Shown: positions 17,933 to 27,030, numbered from the stretch's first letter. The stretch is 55,846 bases of DNA from Syntrophus sp. (in: bacteria) (GCA_013824835.1 PNOM01000008.1:1-55846), one strand, 5' to 3'. Translations and numbers: made by a program. The notes: a model not told the origin generated them from the sequence alone.

Positions 17933-20410
17933 ATGAAGCTATACGAGCCACACGAGATAGAAGAACGCAGACAAGCCGCTTGGGAGAAGGACCAACTGTT
18001 CCGTGTTTCGGAGGATGGAACAAAGGAAAAGTACTATCTTCTGGAGATGTTCCCTTACCCGTCGGGACGGATCCACATGGGTCACGTGAGGAATTATTCC
18101 ATAGGGGATGTGATTGCCCGGTATAAAAGGATGAAAGGGTTTAATGTCCTCCACCCCATGGGCTGGGATGCCTTCGGGATGCCTGCGGAGAACGCTGCCA
18201 TAGAGAGGGGCATTCAGCCTGCAACGTGGACCCATGAGAATATTGATTATATGAGGAAGCAGTTAAAGAGGCTCGGATTCGGCTATGACTGGACAAGAGA
18301 GATTGCAACCTGTGATGTGGAATATTACAGGTGGGAACAATGGATATTCCTGAAGATGTTCGAAAGGGGTCTTGTATACAGAAAAAGCTCACCGGTAAAC
18401 TACTGTCCGAAATGCCAGACCGTGCTCGCAAATGAACAGGTTGAAGGGGGGGCGTGCTGGAGATGCAGCGAGGAGGTTATACAGAAGGAACTTACCCAAT
18501 GGTTCTTTGCCATTACTCAATATGCCGACGAATTGTACGACTACTGCGACAGACTGCCCGGCTGGCCTGAAAAGGTACTCAGTATGCAGAAGAACTGGAT
18601 TGGTAAAAGTTATGGCGTAGAGGTTGATTTTCGTCTTGAAGACGGCAGTCCCCTTACTATTTTTACCACGAGACCGGATACACTCTACGGGGTGACTTTT
18701 ATGGTCCTTGCCCCGGAACACCCCTTTTCCGGTGTTCTTGCCCTGGGTACACCTTATGAACATGATGTTCATGCCTTTATCGATCGTGCCAAGGCCCAGG
18801 ACAGAAGCTTCAGGGCTGAAACAGAGATTAAAAAAGAGGGTGTCTTTACGGGAAAATACGCAATAAATCCCCTTACCGATACAAAGATCCCCATCTATAT
18901 AGGTAACTTTGTCCTTATGGGATACGGTACCGGCGCTATCATGTCCGTTCCTGCCCACGATCAGAGGGATTTTGAATTTGCCAAAACCTTTGATCTGCCT
19001 CTCATTGTGACTATTGTGCCCGAGGACGGCGCCCTTGATCCGGCGGCAATGACAGAGGCCTATGAGGCTGACGGCATAATGGTTAATTCCGGCACATTTG
19101 TTGGTATGAAAAACAGGGAAGCTATCCCGAAAATCATCGATTTCATTGAAGAGAAAGGGATGGGGAAAGGGAAGGTAAACTTCCGGTTAAGGGATTGGGG
19201 CATATCAAGGCAGAGATACTGGGGGACGCCTATACCGGTGATCTATTGTGATGACTGCGGCATTGTGCCTGTTCCCTATGAGGACCTGCCTGTTGTATTG
19301 CCTCTTGACCTTGAAATAAAGGTGGTTGGCAAGTCTCCTCTTGCTGAATGTGCCGAGTTCTATAATGTGCATTGTCCGAAGTGCGGGAAACCTGCAAAAA
19401 GAGAGACAGACACTATGGACACCTTTGTGGAGTCTTCGTGGTATTTTCTCAGATATACCTGTCCTCAATACGATGAGGGGCCCCTTGACAGGAAAAAGGT
19501 GGACTACTGGGCGCCTGTAGATCAATACATAGGCGGAGTTGAACATGCGGTTCTCCATCTCCTCTACTCGAGATTTTTCAACAGGGTTCTTAATGATCTC
19601 GGATTAATGGGGGCGCGTGAGCCCTTTAAAAATCTCCTTACCCAGGGGATGGTAATAAAGGACGGGTCAAAGATGAGCAAATCGAAGGGCAACGTAGTTG
19701 ACCCGGACTACCTCATTGAAAAGTATGGAGCTGATACGGCGAGGCTGTTCTGTCTTTTTGCATCACCACCGGAAAAAGACCTTGATTGGAGCGACAAGGG
19801 GGTAGAAGGCAGCTTCAGATTTCTTCAGAGGGTCTGGAGGCTTGTGGCAGACAGGGCAGAGGCGCTGCAAGGCGTGGAAGCATACCTGGTGCCGGAAGAA
19901 CGGGAGAGTGATTACATCCAGCTTGCCCACAAGATACATAAGACTATAAAGAAGGTGACGGAGGATATAGAGCGGTTCCATCTCAATACCGCCATAGCGA
20001 GTATTATGGAGCTTGTAAATACGACCTACAAGTTTATTGAGATGGAAAGAAAGGAAAAGGCAGCCTTAAGTCTCCTCAAGGGGGCGATTGAAACGGTCAT
20101 AATGCTTCTCTTCCCCTTTGTTCCCCATATTGCAGAAGAACTTTGGGGGCAGATAGAGACAGGGGGCCGTCTCCTCGGTGCCTATTGGCCTGTGTGGGAC
20201 GAGGCATACGTAAAAGATGAGAAGGTAATGGTTGTGGTACAGATTAACGGAAAACTGAGAGACAGTTGTGAAGTGGAACGGGATATGGAAGAAGCGCAAT
20301 TAAAGGAGATTATCTTTGGTCTTGAGAAGATACAGCGATATGTGGAAGGGACAGAGATAATAAAGACTATCATCGTACCCAACAAGCTTGTGAATATTGT
20401 GTGCAGGTAA
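17933..20410 (+). CDS. leuS: leucyl-tRNA synthetase
   Basis: The 825-residue class I synthetase charges tRNA-Leu. It shows the HIGH motif as HMGH in [19 protein letters not shown], Zn-knuckle cysteines ([19 protein letters not shown]), an editing (CP1) domain with the threonine-rich [12 protein letters not shown], and [13 protein letters not shown] as the KMSKS loop. The C-terminal anticodon-binding and Leu-specific domains are complete. It follows argG after a 61-base gap containing an 8-base-period repeat, and overlaps no upstream gene. Confidence 0.97.
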   Translation: MKLYEPHEIEERRQAAWEKDQLFRVSEDGTKEKYYLLEMFPYPSGRIHMGHVRNYSIGDVIARYKRMKGFNVLHPMGWDAFGMPAENAAIERGIQPATWTHENIDYMRKQLKRLGFGYDWTREIATCDVEYYRWEQWIFLKMFERGLVYRKSSPVNYCPKCQTVLANEQVEGGACWRCSEEVIQKELTQWFFAITQYADELYDYCDRLPGWPEKVLSMQKNWIGKSYGVEVDFRLEDGSPLTIFTTRPDTLYGVTFMVLAPEHPFSGVLALGTPYEHDVHAFIDRAKAQDRSFRAETEIKKEGVFTGKYAINPLTDTKIPIYIGNFVLMGYGTGAIMSVPAHDQRDFEFAKTFDLPLIVTIVPEDGALDPAAMTEAYEADGIMVNSGTFVGMKNREAIPKIIDFIEEKGMGKGKVNFRLRDWGISRQRYWGTPIPVIYCDDCGIVPVPYEDLPVVLPLDLEIKVVGKSPLAECAEFYNVHCPKCGKPAKRETDTMDTFVESSWYFLRYTCPQYDEGPLDRKKVDYWAPVDQYIGGVEHAVLHLLYSRFFNRVLNDLGLMGAREPFKNLLTQGMVIKDGSKMSKSKGNVVDPDYLIEKYGADTARLFCLFASPPEKDLDWSDKGVEGSFRFLQRVWRLVADRAEALQGVEAYLVPEERESDYIQLAHKIHKTIKKVTEDIERFHLNTAIASIMELVNTTYKFIEMERKEKAALSLLKGAIETVIMLLFPFVPHIAEELWGQIETGGRLLGAYWPVWDEAYVKDEKVMVVVQINGKLRDSCEVERDMEEAQLKEIIFGLEKIQRYVEGTEIIKTIIVPNKLVNIVCR

Positions 20411-20426
20411 AAGAGGGCGCTTAGAT

Positions 20427-20948
20427 ATGAGAAAAACGGAAAAACGGATCAGTCTTTTTATAATTAGCGTGGTGGTAATGGTGACGATACTCTGTTCCTG
20501 CGGATACCAGCTTGTACAAGATAAGGGTATATTCGGGGGCGATATTACGTCGCTTTATCTTCCTATTTTTAAGAATATTACCTATGAACCCCATGCCTCC
20601 CTCTATATGTCGGACGCTTTTGCCCGGGAACTCACCTCTTCCGGACTTTTTACCATGAACAAGGAGAATTCTGACGGCTACATTGAGGGAACCATAAGAA
20701 TGATCAGGATTCTGCCTGCAACTATGGATAAATATGGTGTTGTAGTTGAAAAACAGGTTTCTGTTGAAATTGTCCTTGCCCTTTACAAGAGGAATGGCGC
20801 TTTTGTAAAAAGGTGGCACTTCTCGGACACGGAGGTTTACAGAGCAGATGACATTAATGCCGAGGATTACAATAAAAGGAATGCCCTGCGGATTGTATCA
20901 GGGAGAATGGCAAGAAAATTCGCAGCAGTAATCCTTATCGATTATTGA
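20427..20948 (+). CDS. lptE: LPS-assembly lipoprotein LptE
   Basis: This 173-residue lipoprotein follows leuS, the same order as in many proteobacteria. I start at ATG 20427, giving a signal peptide with lipobox LCSC (acylated Cys25) followed by GYQLVQDKG; the GY(Q/H)L start of the mature part is typical of LptE. The core SLYLPIFKNITYEPHASLYMSDAFARELTSSG matches the LptE/RlpB family. It plugs the LptD barrel and helps insert lipopolysaccharide into the outer membrane. The usual next gene, holA, is not here. Confidence 0.85.
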   Translation: MRKTEKRISLFIISVVVMVTILCSCGYQLVQDKGIFGGDITSLYLPIFKNITYEPHASLYMSDAFARELTSSGLFTMNKENSDGYIEGTIRMIRILPATMDKYGVVVEKQVSVEIVLALYKRNGAFVKRWHFSDTEVYRADDINAEDYNKRNALRIVSGRMARKFAAVILIDY

Positions 20949-21026
20949 TCCTGAAGGCCTGGGCCTGTCTACGCATATTGCGCAGGCAGGAAGAAGAATA
21001 GATATTTGAAAACGAGTCTGTTGTGA

Positions 21027-21299
21027 TTAGCCTTTTTGCGAGAAGCTATGAACCTTTTTTGATAATCTTGCGACTTTCCGTGATGCATTATTGTGATGTA
21101 TAACGCCTTTTGAAGCTGCCCTGTTTATGAATGATACGGCTTTTTTGAATGCTTCATCGACATGTTCCGCGTCCTTATTCTCCATAACAGCAGTAATCTT
21201 CTTGATATAAGTTTTCATGGTTGACTTCACATGTGAATTCCGCAGTCTTTTTTCGTCAGCCTGACGTGCTCTTTTTATTGCAGATTTATTTTTCCTCAA
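21027..21299 (-). CDS. rpsT: 30S ribosomal protein S20
   Basis: The 90-residue basic protein matches S20: NKSAIKRARQADEKRLRNSHVKSTMKTYIKK, EAFKKAVSFINRAASKGVIHHNNASRKVARL. S20 binds 16S rRNA early in assembly. The start codon is TTG at 21299, supported by GGAGGG 7 bases upstream, so S20 synthesis may be set low or autoregulated through the weak start, as known for E. coli rpsT. It is convergent with lptE. TTGACT boxes upstream could be part of its promoter. Confidence 0.95.
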   Translation of the reverse strand: MRKNKSAIKRARQADEKRLRNSHVKSTMKTYIKKITAVMENKDAEHVDEAFKKAVSFINRAASKGVIHHNNASRKVARLSKKVHSFSQKG

Positions 21300-21519
21300 A
21301 ACCAGCCCTCCATTTATATTTGCCTTTATTTACCATTGATTGCAGTCAAAAGTCAAACACAAAATACATTGCCATTGATTATCAGATAAGGATGAAGGGC
21401 CTAACCACTAAGACATTAGAGAGACAGAAAATTAGACTATCTCAAAATCCTGTTCAATCTTATACGATGTGTATTGATGAACGATAGGCCCTTGAAGTAC
21501 TATTCTCACATAAGGAGAA

Positions 21520-21804
21520 TTACTTTTTACCGGCAGCTCTTTTTGAAGCCTTGAGCGGATTAATTTTCAGTTCTTCCACTGTTTTGGTTTTCTTTACATT
21601 AGACGACATAGAGCATATGCCCTTCTGCCATTTTTGTGCGGGAGCAGGAAAACTTGAACAGAATTTACCGGATTCAAACTCAAGTATCCGAGCACAGCCT
21701 TCGCAATTTTCTACAATCGTGAGGCATTTTCCGCCGCTGTAAGAACAGCCGGTCTTTTTCATGAAAAGACACTCTGTTCCCTGTTTTAATGTTACACATA
21801 TCAT
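21520..21804 (-). CDS. PxxKW family cysteine-rich protein
   Basis: The 94-residue protein has the family-defining P-x-x-K-W motif (PAPAQKW) and eight cysteines, most in a CSYSGGKC...CEGCARI...KFC...GIC arrangement that could bind metal or an Fe-S cluster. The family is found mainly in anaerobic deltaproteobacteria and its function is unknown. The C-terminus is a Lys/Ala-rich tail (INPLKASKRAAGKK). GGAGGTGG gives a strong ribosome-binding site, and a consensus promoter lies 35 bases further upstream. Confidence 0.85.
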   Translation of the reverse strand: MICVTLKQGTECLFMKKTGCSYSGGKCLTIVENCEGCARILEFESGKFCSSFPAPAQKWQKGICSMSSNVKKTKTVEELKINPLKASKRAAGKK

Positions 21805-21838
21805 ACGACACCACCTCCTTGAGAAATATTAAGGGTTA

Positions 21839-21868
21839 ATCATAAACGATAAATAAGACCTTTGTCAA
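21839..21868 (-). promoter_or_regulatory. promoter of the PxxKW gene
   Basis: On the minus strand TTGACA (21863-21868), spacer 18, TATGAT (21839-21844). Transcription would start near 21832, about 28 bases before the ATG. Confidence 0.7.
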
Positions 21869-21925
21869 TAGTCAAATCAATACAGCTATGGCTTCATGCC
21901 GTACAAGGATGTTCCGCTATTTTGC

Positions 21926-21954
21926 TTGACAAACCATTCTATTTAAGATACGCT
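21926..21954 (+). promoter_or_regulatory. promoter of the aminotransferase pair
   Basis: TTGACA (21926-21931), spacer 17, TACGCT (21949-21954). Transcription from ~21961 would give a 5' leader of about 175 bases before the first ATG at 22136. Confidence 0.6.
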
Positions 21955-22009
21955 TTTTTCTATGAAAAGAAGCAATGGTTTTTACGGTTTTTACTTTTAC
22001 TTTAGGAGC

Positions 22010-22080
22010 TTGCACCCAGGCATTATTTTGCTTTGAATGAGCAAAAAGCCATGGGTGCAAAGGCCCCATGGCTTTTTTTT
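22010..22080 (+). promoter_or_regulatory. structured leader with antiterminator and terminator
   Basis: Two folds compete. Fold 1: TTGCACCCA (22010-22018) pairs with TGGGTGCAA (22052-22060), enclosing GGC/GCC (22019-22021 with 22048-22050) and TTTTGC/GCAAAA (22026-22031 with 22041-22046). Fold 2: AAAAAGCCATGGG (22043-22055) pairs over 13 bp with CCCATGGCTTTTT (22065-22077), ending in a run of eight T, a textbook intrinsic terminator. The shared bases 22043-22055 cannot be in both. This is the architecture of a riboswitch or attenuator. I could not match it to a known class. Confidence 0.7.
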
Positions 22081-22089
22081 ATGTGATAG

Positions 22090-22111
22090 GCCATGGCAGT
22101 GCAGCCATGGC
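22090..22111 (+). promoter_or_regulatory. second leader hairpin before the ribosome-binding site
   Basis: GCCATGGC (22090-22097) pairs with GCCATGGC (22104-22111) over loop AGTGCA, followed by CTTTTGTTATTT and then the AAGGAGG ribosome-binding site. The CCATGG core also occurs twice in the terminator just upstream, so alternative pairing between the two hairpins is possible. Confidence 0.6.
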
Positions 22112-22135
22112 TTTTGTTATTTCTAAGGAGGTTAA

Positions 22136-23329
22136 ATGATAGTTTCAAAAGAACTGCACAAGTTGATACAGGATCAGGAAGGTTGGACCAGGAGGATGTT
22201 CGAGGAGGGGATCAGGATAAAAAAGCTCTACGGTGCTGACAGTGTCTATGATTTTTCACTGGGGAACCCCGATACGGAACCGCCTGAGGCATTGAGTAAG
22301 GCTCTTCTTGAGGAACTCACCCATCCGACGATGGGGATGCACAGATATATGTCGAACAGCGGATATGAGGAGGTAAGAGAGGAAATCGCGGATTATCTGA
22401 CGGAGACCCGTGGTCTAACCTTCACGGCCAATCATGTTTTCATGACTGTGGGCTGTGCCGGCGGCATTAATGTACTTCTCAAGAGTATGCTCAACCGGGG
22501 AGAGGAGGTTATTGTCCCCACCCCGTTCTTCTGGGAATTCAAGAATTATATCCATAACTGTGGCGGTGTTACCCGTTTTGTGGAATCGCTGAAGGACTTT
22601 CAGCTCGACGTGGGGAAAATAGAAGAAGCGATCAATCCGAAGACCAGGGCGATCCTGATCAACAGCCCGAATAATCCCACGGGCGCTGTCTACAGAGAGG
22701 AAAATCTGAAAGAGCTTGTTGCGCTTCTCGACAGGAAACGAGAGGAAGGGCAGGATATCTACATAATCGCCGACGAGGCATACAGAAAGCTGATTTATGA
22801 CGGCATGGAACTTCCGAACCTTTTCAAAATGTATGATCTTGTTCTGGCGATAACCTCCCATTCCAAGGACCTTGCGCTGGCAGGAGAAAGAATCGGTTAT
22901 ATCGCCATTTCCCCGAATATCAAGGAACTCGATCTCCTTGTATCTGCCATGACCATTTCGATCAGGACCCTTGGGTTCGTGAATGCCCCGGCCCTTTTTC
23001 AGAGGGTAGTGGGCAAATTCCAGAGGACCTCTGTAAGCATAGAGGATTACCAGAAGAAAAGGGACGTACTATATGACGCCCTCGTGCAGGCGGGTTTCGA
23101 GTGCGTGAAGCCCATGGGCGCATTCTATCTCTTCCCCAAATCTCCCATACCGGACGAGCTTGAGTTCGTGAGGATCCTCCAGCAGGAGGAAAGGATAATG
23201 GTGGTTCCCGGGAGAGGTTTCGGAAGTAAAGGCTATTTCAGGATTGCCTACTGTGTACCCATGGATAAGATACTTAAGGCCCTGGACGGTTTCACGCGGA
23301 TAGGAAAAGAATATATAAGAAAGGGGTAG
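22136..23329 (+). CDS. PLP-dependent aminotransferase, class I/II (copy 1)
   Basis: The 397-residue enzyme is a fold-type I aminotransferase related to aspartate/alanine/aromatic aminotransferases. Features: DFSLGNPDTEPPEAL, the NSGYEEVREEIA substrate region, NSPNNPTGAVY, the IADEAYRKLIYDG Asp-x-x-Tyr cofactor motif and the PLP Lys in SHSKDLALAGERIGYI. The C-terminal FRIAYC Arg binds the substrate carboxylate. The exact amino donor and acceptor are not decided by sequence. It is followed three bases later by a close paralogue and preceded by a structured leader. Confidence 0.9.
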   Translation: MIVSKELHKLIQDQEGWTRRMFEEGIRIKKLYGADSVYDFSLGNPDTEPPEALSKALLEELTHPTMGMHRYMSNSGYEEVREEIADYLTETRGLTFTANHVFMTVGCAGGINVLLKSMLNRGEEVIVPTPFFWEFKNYIHNCGGVTRFVESLKDFQLDVGKIEEAINPKTRAILINSPNNPTGAVYREENLKELVALLDRKREEGQDIYIIADEAYRKLIYDGMELPNLFKMYDLVLAITSHSKDLALAGERIGYIAISPNIKELDLLVSAMTISIRTLGFVNAPALFQRVVGKFQRTSVSIEDYQKKRDVLYDALVQAGFECVKPMGAFYLFPKSPIPDELEFVRILQQEERIMVVPGRGFGSKGYFRIAYCVPMDKILKALDGFTRIGKEYIRKG

Positions 23330-23332
23330 GTT

Positions 23333-24517
23333 ATGGCAATATCAAAAGCAATCGCGGAATCAATGAAGAGCTCTTCCTGGATCAGGGCAATGTTTGAAGA
23401 GAGCGAGAAACTCAAGAAACAGTTCGGTCCGGAGAATATCTTTGATTTTACCCTGGGAAACCCCGTCGCCGAGCCTCCCGAGGCCCTCAAAAAAGAGCTG
23501 AAGAGGATTGTTTCGTTAGAGATGAAGGGCATGCACCGGTATATGACCAACAGCGGGTATGAAGAGGTGAGAGCAGAAATAGCCCATTTCTACAGGGAAA
23601 ATACTGGCCTCGATTTTTCCTCGAACCACATCATCATGACCGTGGGCGCGGCAGGGGGCATCAATGTGGTCTGTAAGGCCCTTCTCGATCCTGGAGATGA
23701 GGTGATAGTGCCCAACCCGTACTTTGTGGAATTTCAGTTTTACATAGGGAATCACGGTGGTGTCATAAAACTTGTGGATACACGTGAAGATTTTCACCTG
23801 GACCTTGACAAGATCGCTGAGGCGATCACACCCAGGACAAAGGCAATACTGATAAACTCTCCCCACAACCCCACGGGGGTTGTCTATAATGAAAAGGAGC
23901 TGAAGGAACTTGCGGCACTGCTAAAGAAGAAGAAGCGGGAAGGGCATAGGATCTTTCTTATTTCGGATGAAGCCTACAGGAAGATCATCTATGATGGAGT
24001 CTCATTCCCTGATGTGTTTGCCCTGTATGATGACACGATTTCGGTCACATCTCATTCCAAGGACCTTGCTCTTCCCGGCGAGAGGATAGGGTATATTGCC
24101 ATATCGCCGCTTCTTAAGAACGTAAAGACCTTTATTGACGCCGCGATTTTTGCGAACAGGATCCTTGGTTTCATCAATGCCCCTGCCATAATGCAGCGCC
24201 TTGTCGGCAAGTTTCAGAAGAACAGCGTTGATATTATGGATTACCAGAAGAAAAGGGATGCCATATATGACATTCTGGTGAGCTCCGGATTTGAAGTGAT
24301 AAAACCGTTAGGCGCTTTCTATATTTTCCCCAAGTCTCCGATTCCTGATGACATCAAGTTCGTGAGGACCTTACAGAAACACCATGTCCTTGGTGTCCCG
24401 GGCATAGGGTTTGGAAAAAGCGGGTATTTCAGGCTGGCCTACTGTGTGAATATGGAAATCATAGAGGGTTCGAGGAAATATTTTAAGGAGCTTGGAGAAG
24501 AGCTCCATCAAATATGA
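23333..24517 (+). CDS. PLP-dependent aminotransferase, class I/II (copy 2)
   Basis: This 394-residue paralogue of the preceding gene aligns along its whole length. It shares DFTLGNPVAEPPEAL, NSGYEEVRAEIA, NSPHNPTGVVY, ISDEAYRKIIYDG and SHSKDLALPGERIGYIAIS with the PLP lysine. The C-terminal arm differs slightly (HHVLGVPGIGFGKSGYFRLAYCV). Tandem position implies local duplication and shared transcription from the upstream leader. The two copies may have split substrate range. Its last 35 bases overlap the end of bioD on the other strand. Confidence 0.9.
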   Translation: MAISKAIAESMKSSSWIRAMFEESEKLKKQFGPENIFDFTLGNPVAEPPEALKKELKRIVSLEMKGMHRYMTNSGYEEVRAEIAHFYRENTGLDFSSNHIIMTVGAAGGINVVCKALLDPGDEVIVPNPYFVEFQFYIGNHGGVIKLVDTREDFHLDLDKIAEAITPRTKAILINSPHNPTGVVYNEKELKELAALLKKKKREGHRIFLISDEAYRKIIYDGVSFPDVFALYDDTISVTSHSKDLALPGERIGYIAISPLLKNVKTFIDAAIFANRILGFINAPAIMQRLVGKFQKNSVDIMDYQKKRDAIYDILVSSGFEVIKPLGAFYIFPKSPIPDDIKFVRTLQKHHVLGVPGIGFGKSGYFRLAYCVNMEIIEGSRKYFKELGEELHQI

Positions 24518-25217
24518 CGTCTGTGTTGATGTACTGAGCGCAGAGACAGGAATAGAACTCCCTGTCCGGGGTATCCTCCCCCTTCAGATTTTCTACAGGT
24601 GGAAAGATCCCGAGGATGGGGGCTGTCAGATATTTTTTGAGAATATCGGGGTTTGTTTGCGCCGCCGGTTTATCAGTGCCTTCCGTATTGTTCAGAATTA
24701 CCCCGAGAACCTTGATTCCCTGGGCTTGCAGGATTCTGCATGTCGAGAGAGTGTGATTGATTGTTCCCAGGCCGAGCCGGGAGACGATGACTGCCGGAAG
24801 GTTCCATCTCTTGATCAGGTCCGCAAAGAAAAAACCATCCTTTATAGGAACAAGGACACCGCCTGCCCCTTCAACTATTGTGATGTCATGGTTTCCGATA
24901 ATCCGTTTATAAGCATTATCAACGACGTTGAGGTCTATCTCTATCTGTTCAAGCATGGCTGCCGATTCAGGGGCCAAGGGCAATGGGAAGGTGTATGGCG
25001 AGATGGTGGCAAGGTCATCGGCGCTACCGGAGGCTTTTTTGAGGGACGTTCCGTCACAGGAGAAAAGGTCGGAGCGGTTTTCCGGGAGACCTGTCTCGAA
25101 GGGCTTCATTACGCCCACTCTGAGGCCTTTTTTCAGGGAGAAGAAGGCTGCCAGGCTGACGGAAATAAGGGTTTTTCCGACATTCGTGTCGGTTCCGGTG
25201 ACAAAAAAGGCCCTCAT
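24483..25217 (-). CDS. bioD: dethiobiotin synthetase
   Basis: The 244-residue enzyme closes the ureido ring of dethiobiotin from DAPA, CO2 and ATP. It begins MRAFFVTGTDTNVGKTLIS with the modified P-loop, and has MKPFETGLPE, the VEGAGGVLVPI motif and the LGTINHTLST segment. No other biotin gene is in the window. It is the last gene of the rex-DUF350-bioD cluster; its first base overlaps the stop of the small membrane gene. The 3' end overlaps the convergent aminotransferase gene by 35 bases. Confidence 0.93.
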   Translation of the reverse strand: MRAFFVTGTDTNVGKTLISVSLAAFFSLKKGLRVGVMKPFETGLPENRSDLFSCDGTSLKKASGSADDLATISPYTFPLPLAPESAAMLEQIEIDLNVVDNAYKRIIGNHDITIVEGAGGVLVPIKDGFFFADLIKRWNLPAVIVSRLGLGTINHTLSTCRILQAQGIKVLGVILNNTEGTDKPAAQTNPDILKKYLTAPILGIFPPVENLKGEDTPDREFYSCLCAQYINTDVIFDGALLQAP

Positions 25218-25426
25218 TATCGAACGATTGAAGAGATTATGAGGGCAATACCTATAAAGACACAGGCGCAGATAATTGAAAGTCCGATATTGCCATCATC
25301 GGATATCTTTTTCTCAAAATCAGTGGAGAATATAGCCCCTACAATTTTCAGGGATATAAGTACAATAATCATGTAGATGGTTGAGTAGACAAACATCTCG
25401 ATAACATTGCCCATCATTTTCCACAT
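25217..25426 (-). CDS. small DUF350-type membrane protein
   Basis: This 69-residue protein has two hydrophobic segments (about residues 13-34 and 47-67) separated by TDFEKKISDDGNIG. The pairing of a polar loop with GNxGLS before the second segment resembles DUF350/UPF0719 inner-membrane proteins, though only one repeat is present. Role unknown. It lies 9 bases after the rex stop and overlaps bioD by one base, so all three are likely co-transcribed. Confidence 0.65.
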   Translation of the reverse strand: MWKMMGNVIEMFVYSTIYMIIVLISLKIVGAIFSTDFEKKISDDGNIGLSIICACVFIGIALIISSIVR

Positions 25427-25435
25427 TATTGTCCC

Positions 25436-26077
25436 TCAGTTTGAAAGGTAATATATAAGATTGTCAAGGGCTGAGGTAAAAAAGAGGTTTCTCAGCCTGA
25501 TATGTTTGGGTACTGACACGGGAGAGGGGGAGAAATTGAGTATCCCCTTGACATTTGCATCCACAAGCTGGTTTGCAACTTTCTGGGCTTCACTCGGGGG
25601 GACGGTGATTATCCCTATCTCTATTTCTCTAACCTTCACCACCTCTTTGAGGCGGTCTACATGGAATATCTCTACGGGTCTGCCCATCCTTTCAGAGATA
25701 TGACCGATTACCTTCACAGGATCAATGTCAAAGGCTGCGACGATTTTATAATTTTGCTTCAGGAAGTCCTTGTATACGAGCAGAGCGCTGCCCATATTGC
25801 CGATTCCTATCACGCCGATCTTCCACTCCCGGTTTATACCCAGTATTTCTTTGATATTAAACTTCAGTTCTTTAACATTATATCCCATGCCCCGTATACC
25901 GAACTCACCAAAATAGGCAAAATCTTTTCTGACCTGGGCAGCGTTTACATTGCACATGTTTGCGAGAAGGGCACTTGATGAAACCTTTTCATTCCTATTT
26001 TCGAGATCTTCGAGACATTTCAGGTAATTTGATAACCGCCTGATTGTTGCCTCGGGAATTTTAGGGTATTTAGCCAT
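25436..26077 (-). CDS. rex: redox-sensing transcriptional repressor Rex
   Basis: The 213-residue protein matches Rex: an N-terminal winged helix (IPEATIRRLSNYLKCLEDL, SSSALLANMCNVNAAQVRKDFAYFGEFGIRGMGYNV) and a Rossmann NAD(H)-binding domain (IGVIGIGNMGSALLVY, about residues 86-101), then a C-terminal domain-swapped helix (TSALDNLIYYLSN). Rex leaves its operators when NADH/NAD+ rises and controls fermentation and energy genes. A partial Rex box lies upstream of its own start (26145-26162) and a better one at 34082-34099. Confidence 0.95.
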   Translation of the reverse strand: MAKYPKIPEATIRRLSNYLKCLEDLENRNEKVSSSALLANMCNVNAAQVRKDFAYFGEFGIRGMGYNVKELKFNIKEILGINREWKIGVIGIGNMGSALLVYKDFLKQNYKIVAAFDIDPVKVIGHISERMGRPVEIFHVDRLKEVVKVREIEIGIITVPPSEAQKVANQLVDANVKGILNFSPSPVSVPKHIRLRNLFFTSALDNLIYYLSN

Positions 26078-26144
26078 TTCAGCACCTGTTTAAACAATTA
26101 CCTGTATTTTTTATATGTTTTTAGCATGTATTATGATCGATTGC

Positions 26145-26162
26145 AAGAGAAAATTTTAACAA
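26145..26162 (-). promoter_or_regulatory. weak Rex-box-like site upstream of rex
   Basis: On the plus strand AAGAGAA-N4-TTAACAA compared with the Rex consensus TTGTGAA-N4-TTCACAA gives 10 of 14 matching positions. It lies about 70-85 bases upstream of the rex ATG and could serve autoregulation. A short palindrome TGTTTAAACA is also present at 26087-26096, next to the start codon. Low confidence. Confidence 0.3.
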
Positions 26163-26223
26163 GCGTACCCTCACTCTACGCCTGCATGTGGTTTATTGAA
26201 GAATCAATGGTATATGATGTTAT

Positions 26224-27030
26224 TCATTCCGGGTGAAACAAATTCAACCCCAGCACATCCTTCATGGTATATATGCCGATACCTTTGTTTGCGATCCATT
26301 TGGCAGCAAGAATCGCACCCTGGGCGAAGTTTTCCCGGGAGTATGCCCTGTGAGTGATTTCCAGTCTTTCTCCGATCCCGGCGAACATGACCGTATGTTC
26401 GCCCACCACATCGCCCCCCCTCAGGGCGAGAATGCCTATCTCGTCCTTATGCCGTTCCCCGGTCATGCCTTTTCTCCCGAATATTTCCATCCAGCCCCTT
26501 TCGGGTTGTGCTGCCTCAATGACTTCCATCAGCTTGATCGCTGTTCCGCTCGGGGCGTCCTTTTTCAGCCTGTGGTGCATCTCTACTATTTCTATGTCGT
26601 AGCCTTCTTTAAGTATTCGCGCCAGTTTTTCCACTGCATCAAACATGAGGTTCATGCCTACGCTCATATTTGGAGATATGACTGCACGGGCCCCCTCCAT
26701 GCCTTTTATTTTCACAAGGTCTCCATCGGAAATACCTGTTGACCCGACAATTATTGCCTTTTTATTTGCTGCAGCGATCCTGAAATGTTCAAGAGTAGCC
26801 CCGGGATCTGTAAAATCGATGACCACATCGCATGTATCTATGATGCGGGATAAGTCATCAACGACCGCAATCGAAGCTTTGCCTTCGCCTCCGTATACGG
26901 TTTTATTGATCATGGGATGGTTTTTCGCCTCAATAGCACCTGTTACAATAATCTCACTGTCTGCAAGGGCAAGCTTGAGGATGGCGCTTCCCATCTTTCC
27001 TGCGATGCCGGTGATAACGAGCCTGATCAT
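26224..27030 (-). CDS. dapB: 4-hydroxy-tetrahydrodipicolinate reductase
   Basis: The 268-residue enzyme reduces HTPA with NAD(P)H in the diaminopimelate/lysine pathway. Motifs: RLVITGIAGKMGSAI for the nucleotide, the DFTDPGATLEHF region, STGISDGDL, and the substrate-binding VEMHHRLKKDAPSGTA with catalytic His and Lys. The ATG overlaps the dapA stop by one base. It is the last gene of the maf-to-dapB operon. Confidence 0.95.
   Translation of the reverse strand: MIRLVITGIAGKMGSAILKLALADSEIIVTGAIEAKNHPMINKTVYGGEGKASIAVVDDLSRIIDTCDVVIDFTDPGATLEHFRIAAANKKAIIVGSTGISDGDLVKIKGMEGARAVISPNMSVGMNLMFDAVEKLARILKEGYDIEIVEMHHRLKKDAPSGTAIKLMEVIEAAQPERGWMEIFGRKGMTGERHKDEIGILALRGGDVVGEHTVMFAGIGERLEITHRAYSRENFAQGAILAAKWIANKGIGIYTMKDVLGLNLFHPE

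Noticed and set aside
20948-21026. Possible bidirectional terminator GCCTG...CAGGC between lptE and rpsT
   Set aside because: The stem is only 5 bp with a long loop and no U-tract in either direction.
21395-21493. 9-bp inverted repeat AAGGGCCTA / TAGGCCCTT spaced 81 bases
   Set aside because: Too short and widely spaced to support a mobile element; no ORF or target duplication.
24492-25376. Long plus-strand frame of 294 codons opposite bioD
   Set aside because: It is the shadow of bioD and the small membrane gene, which have clear motifs; the plus-strand product has no recognisable domain.
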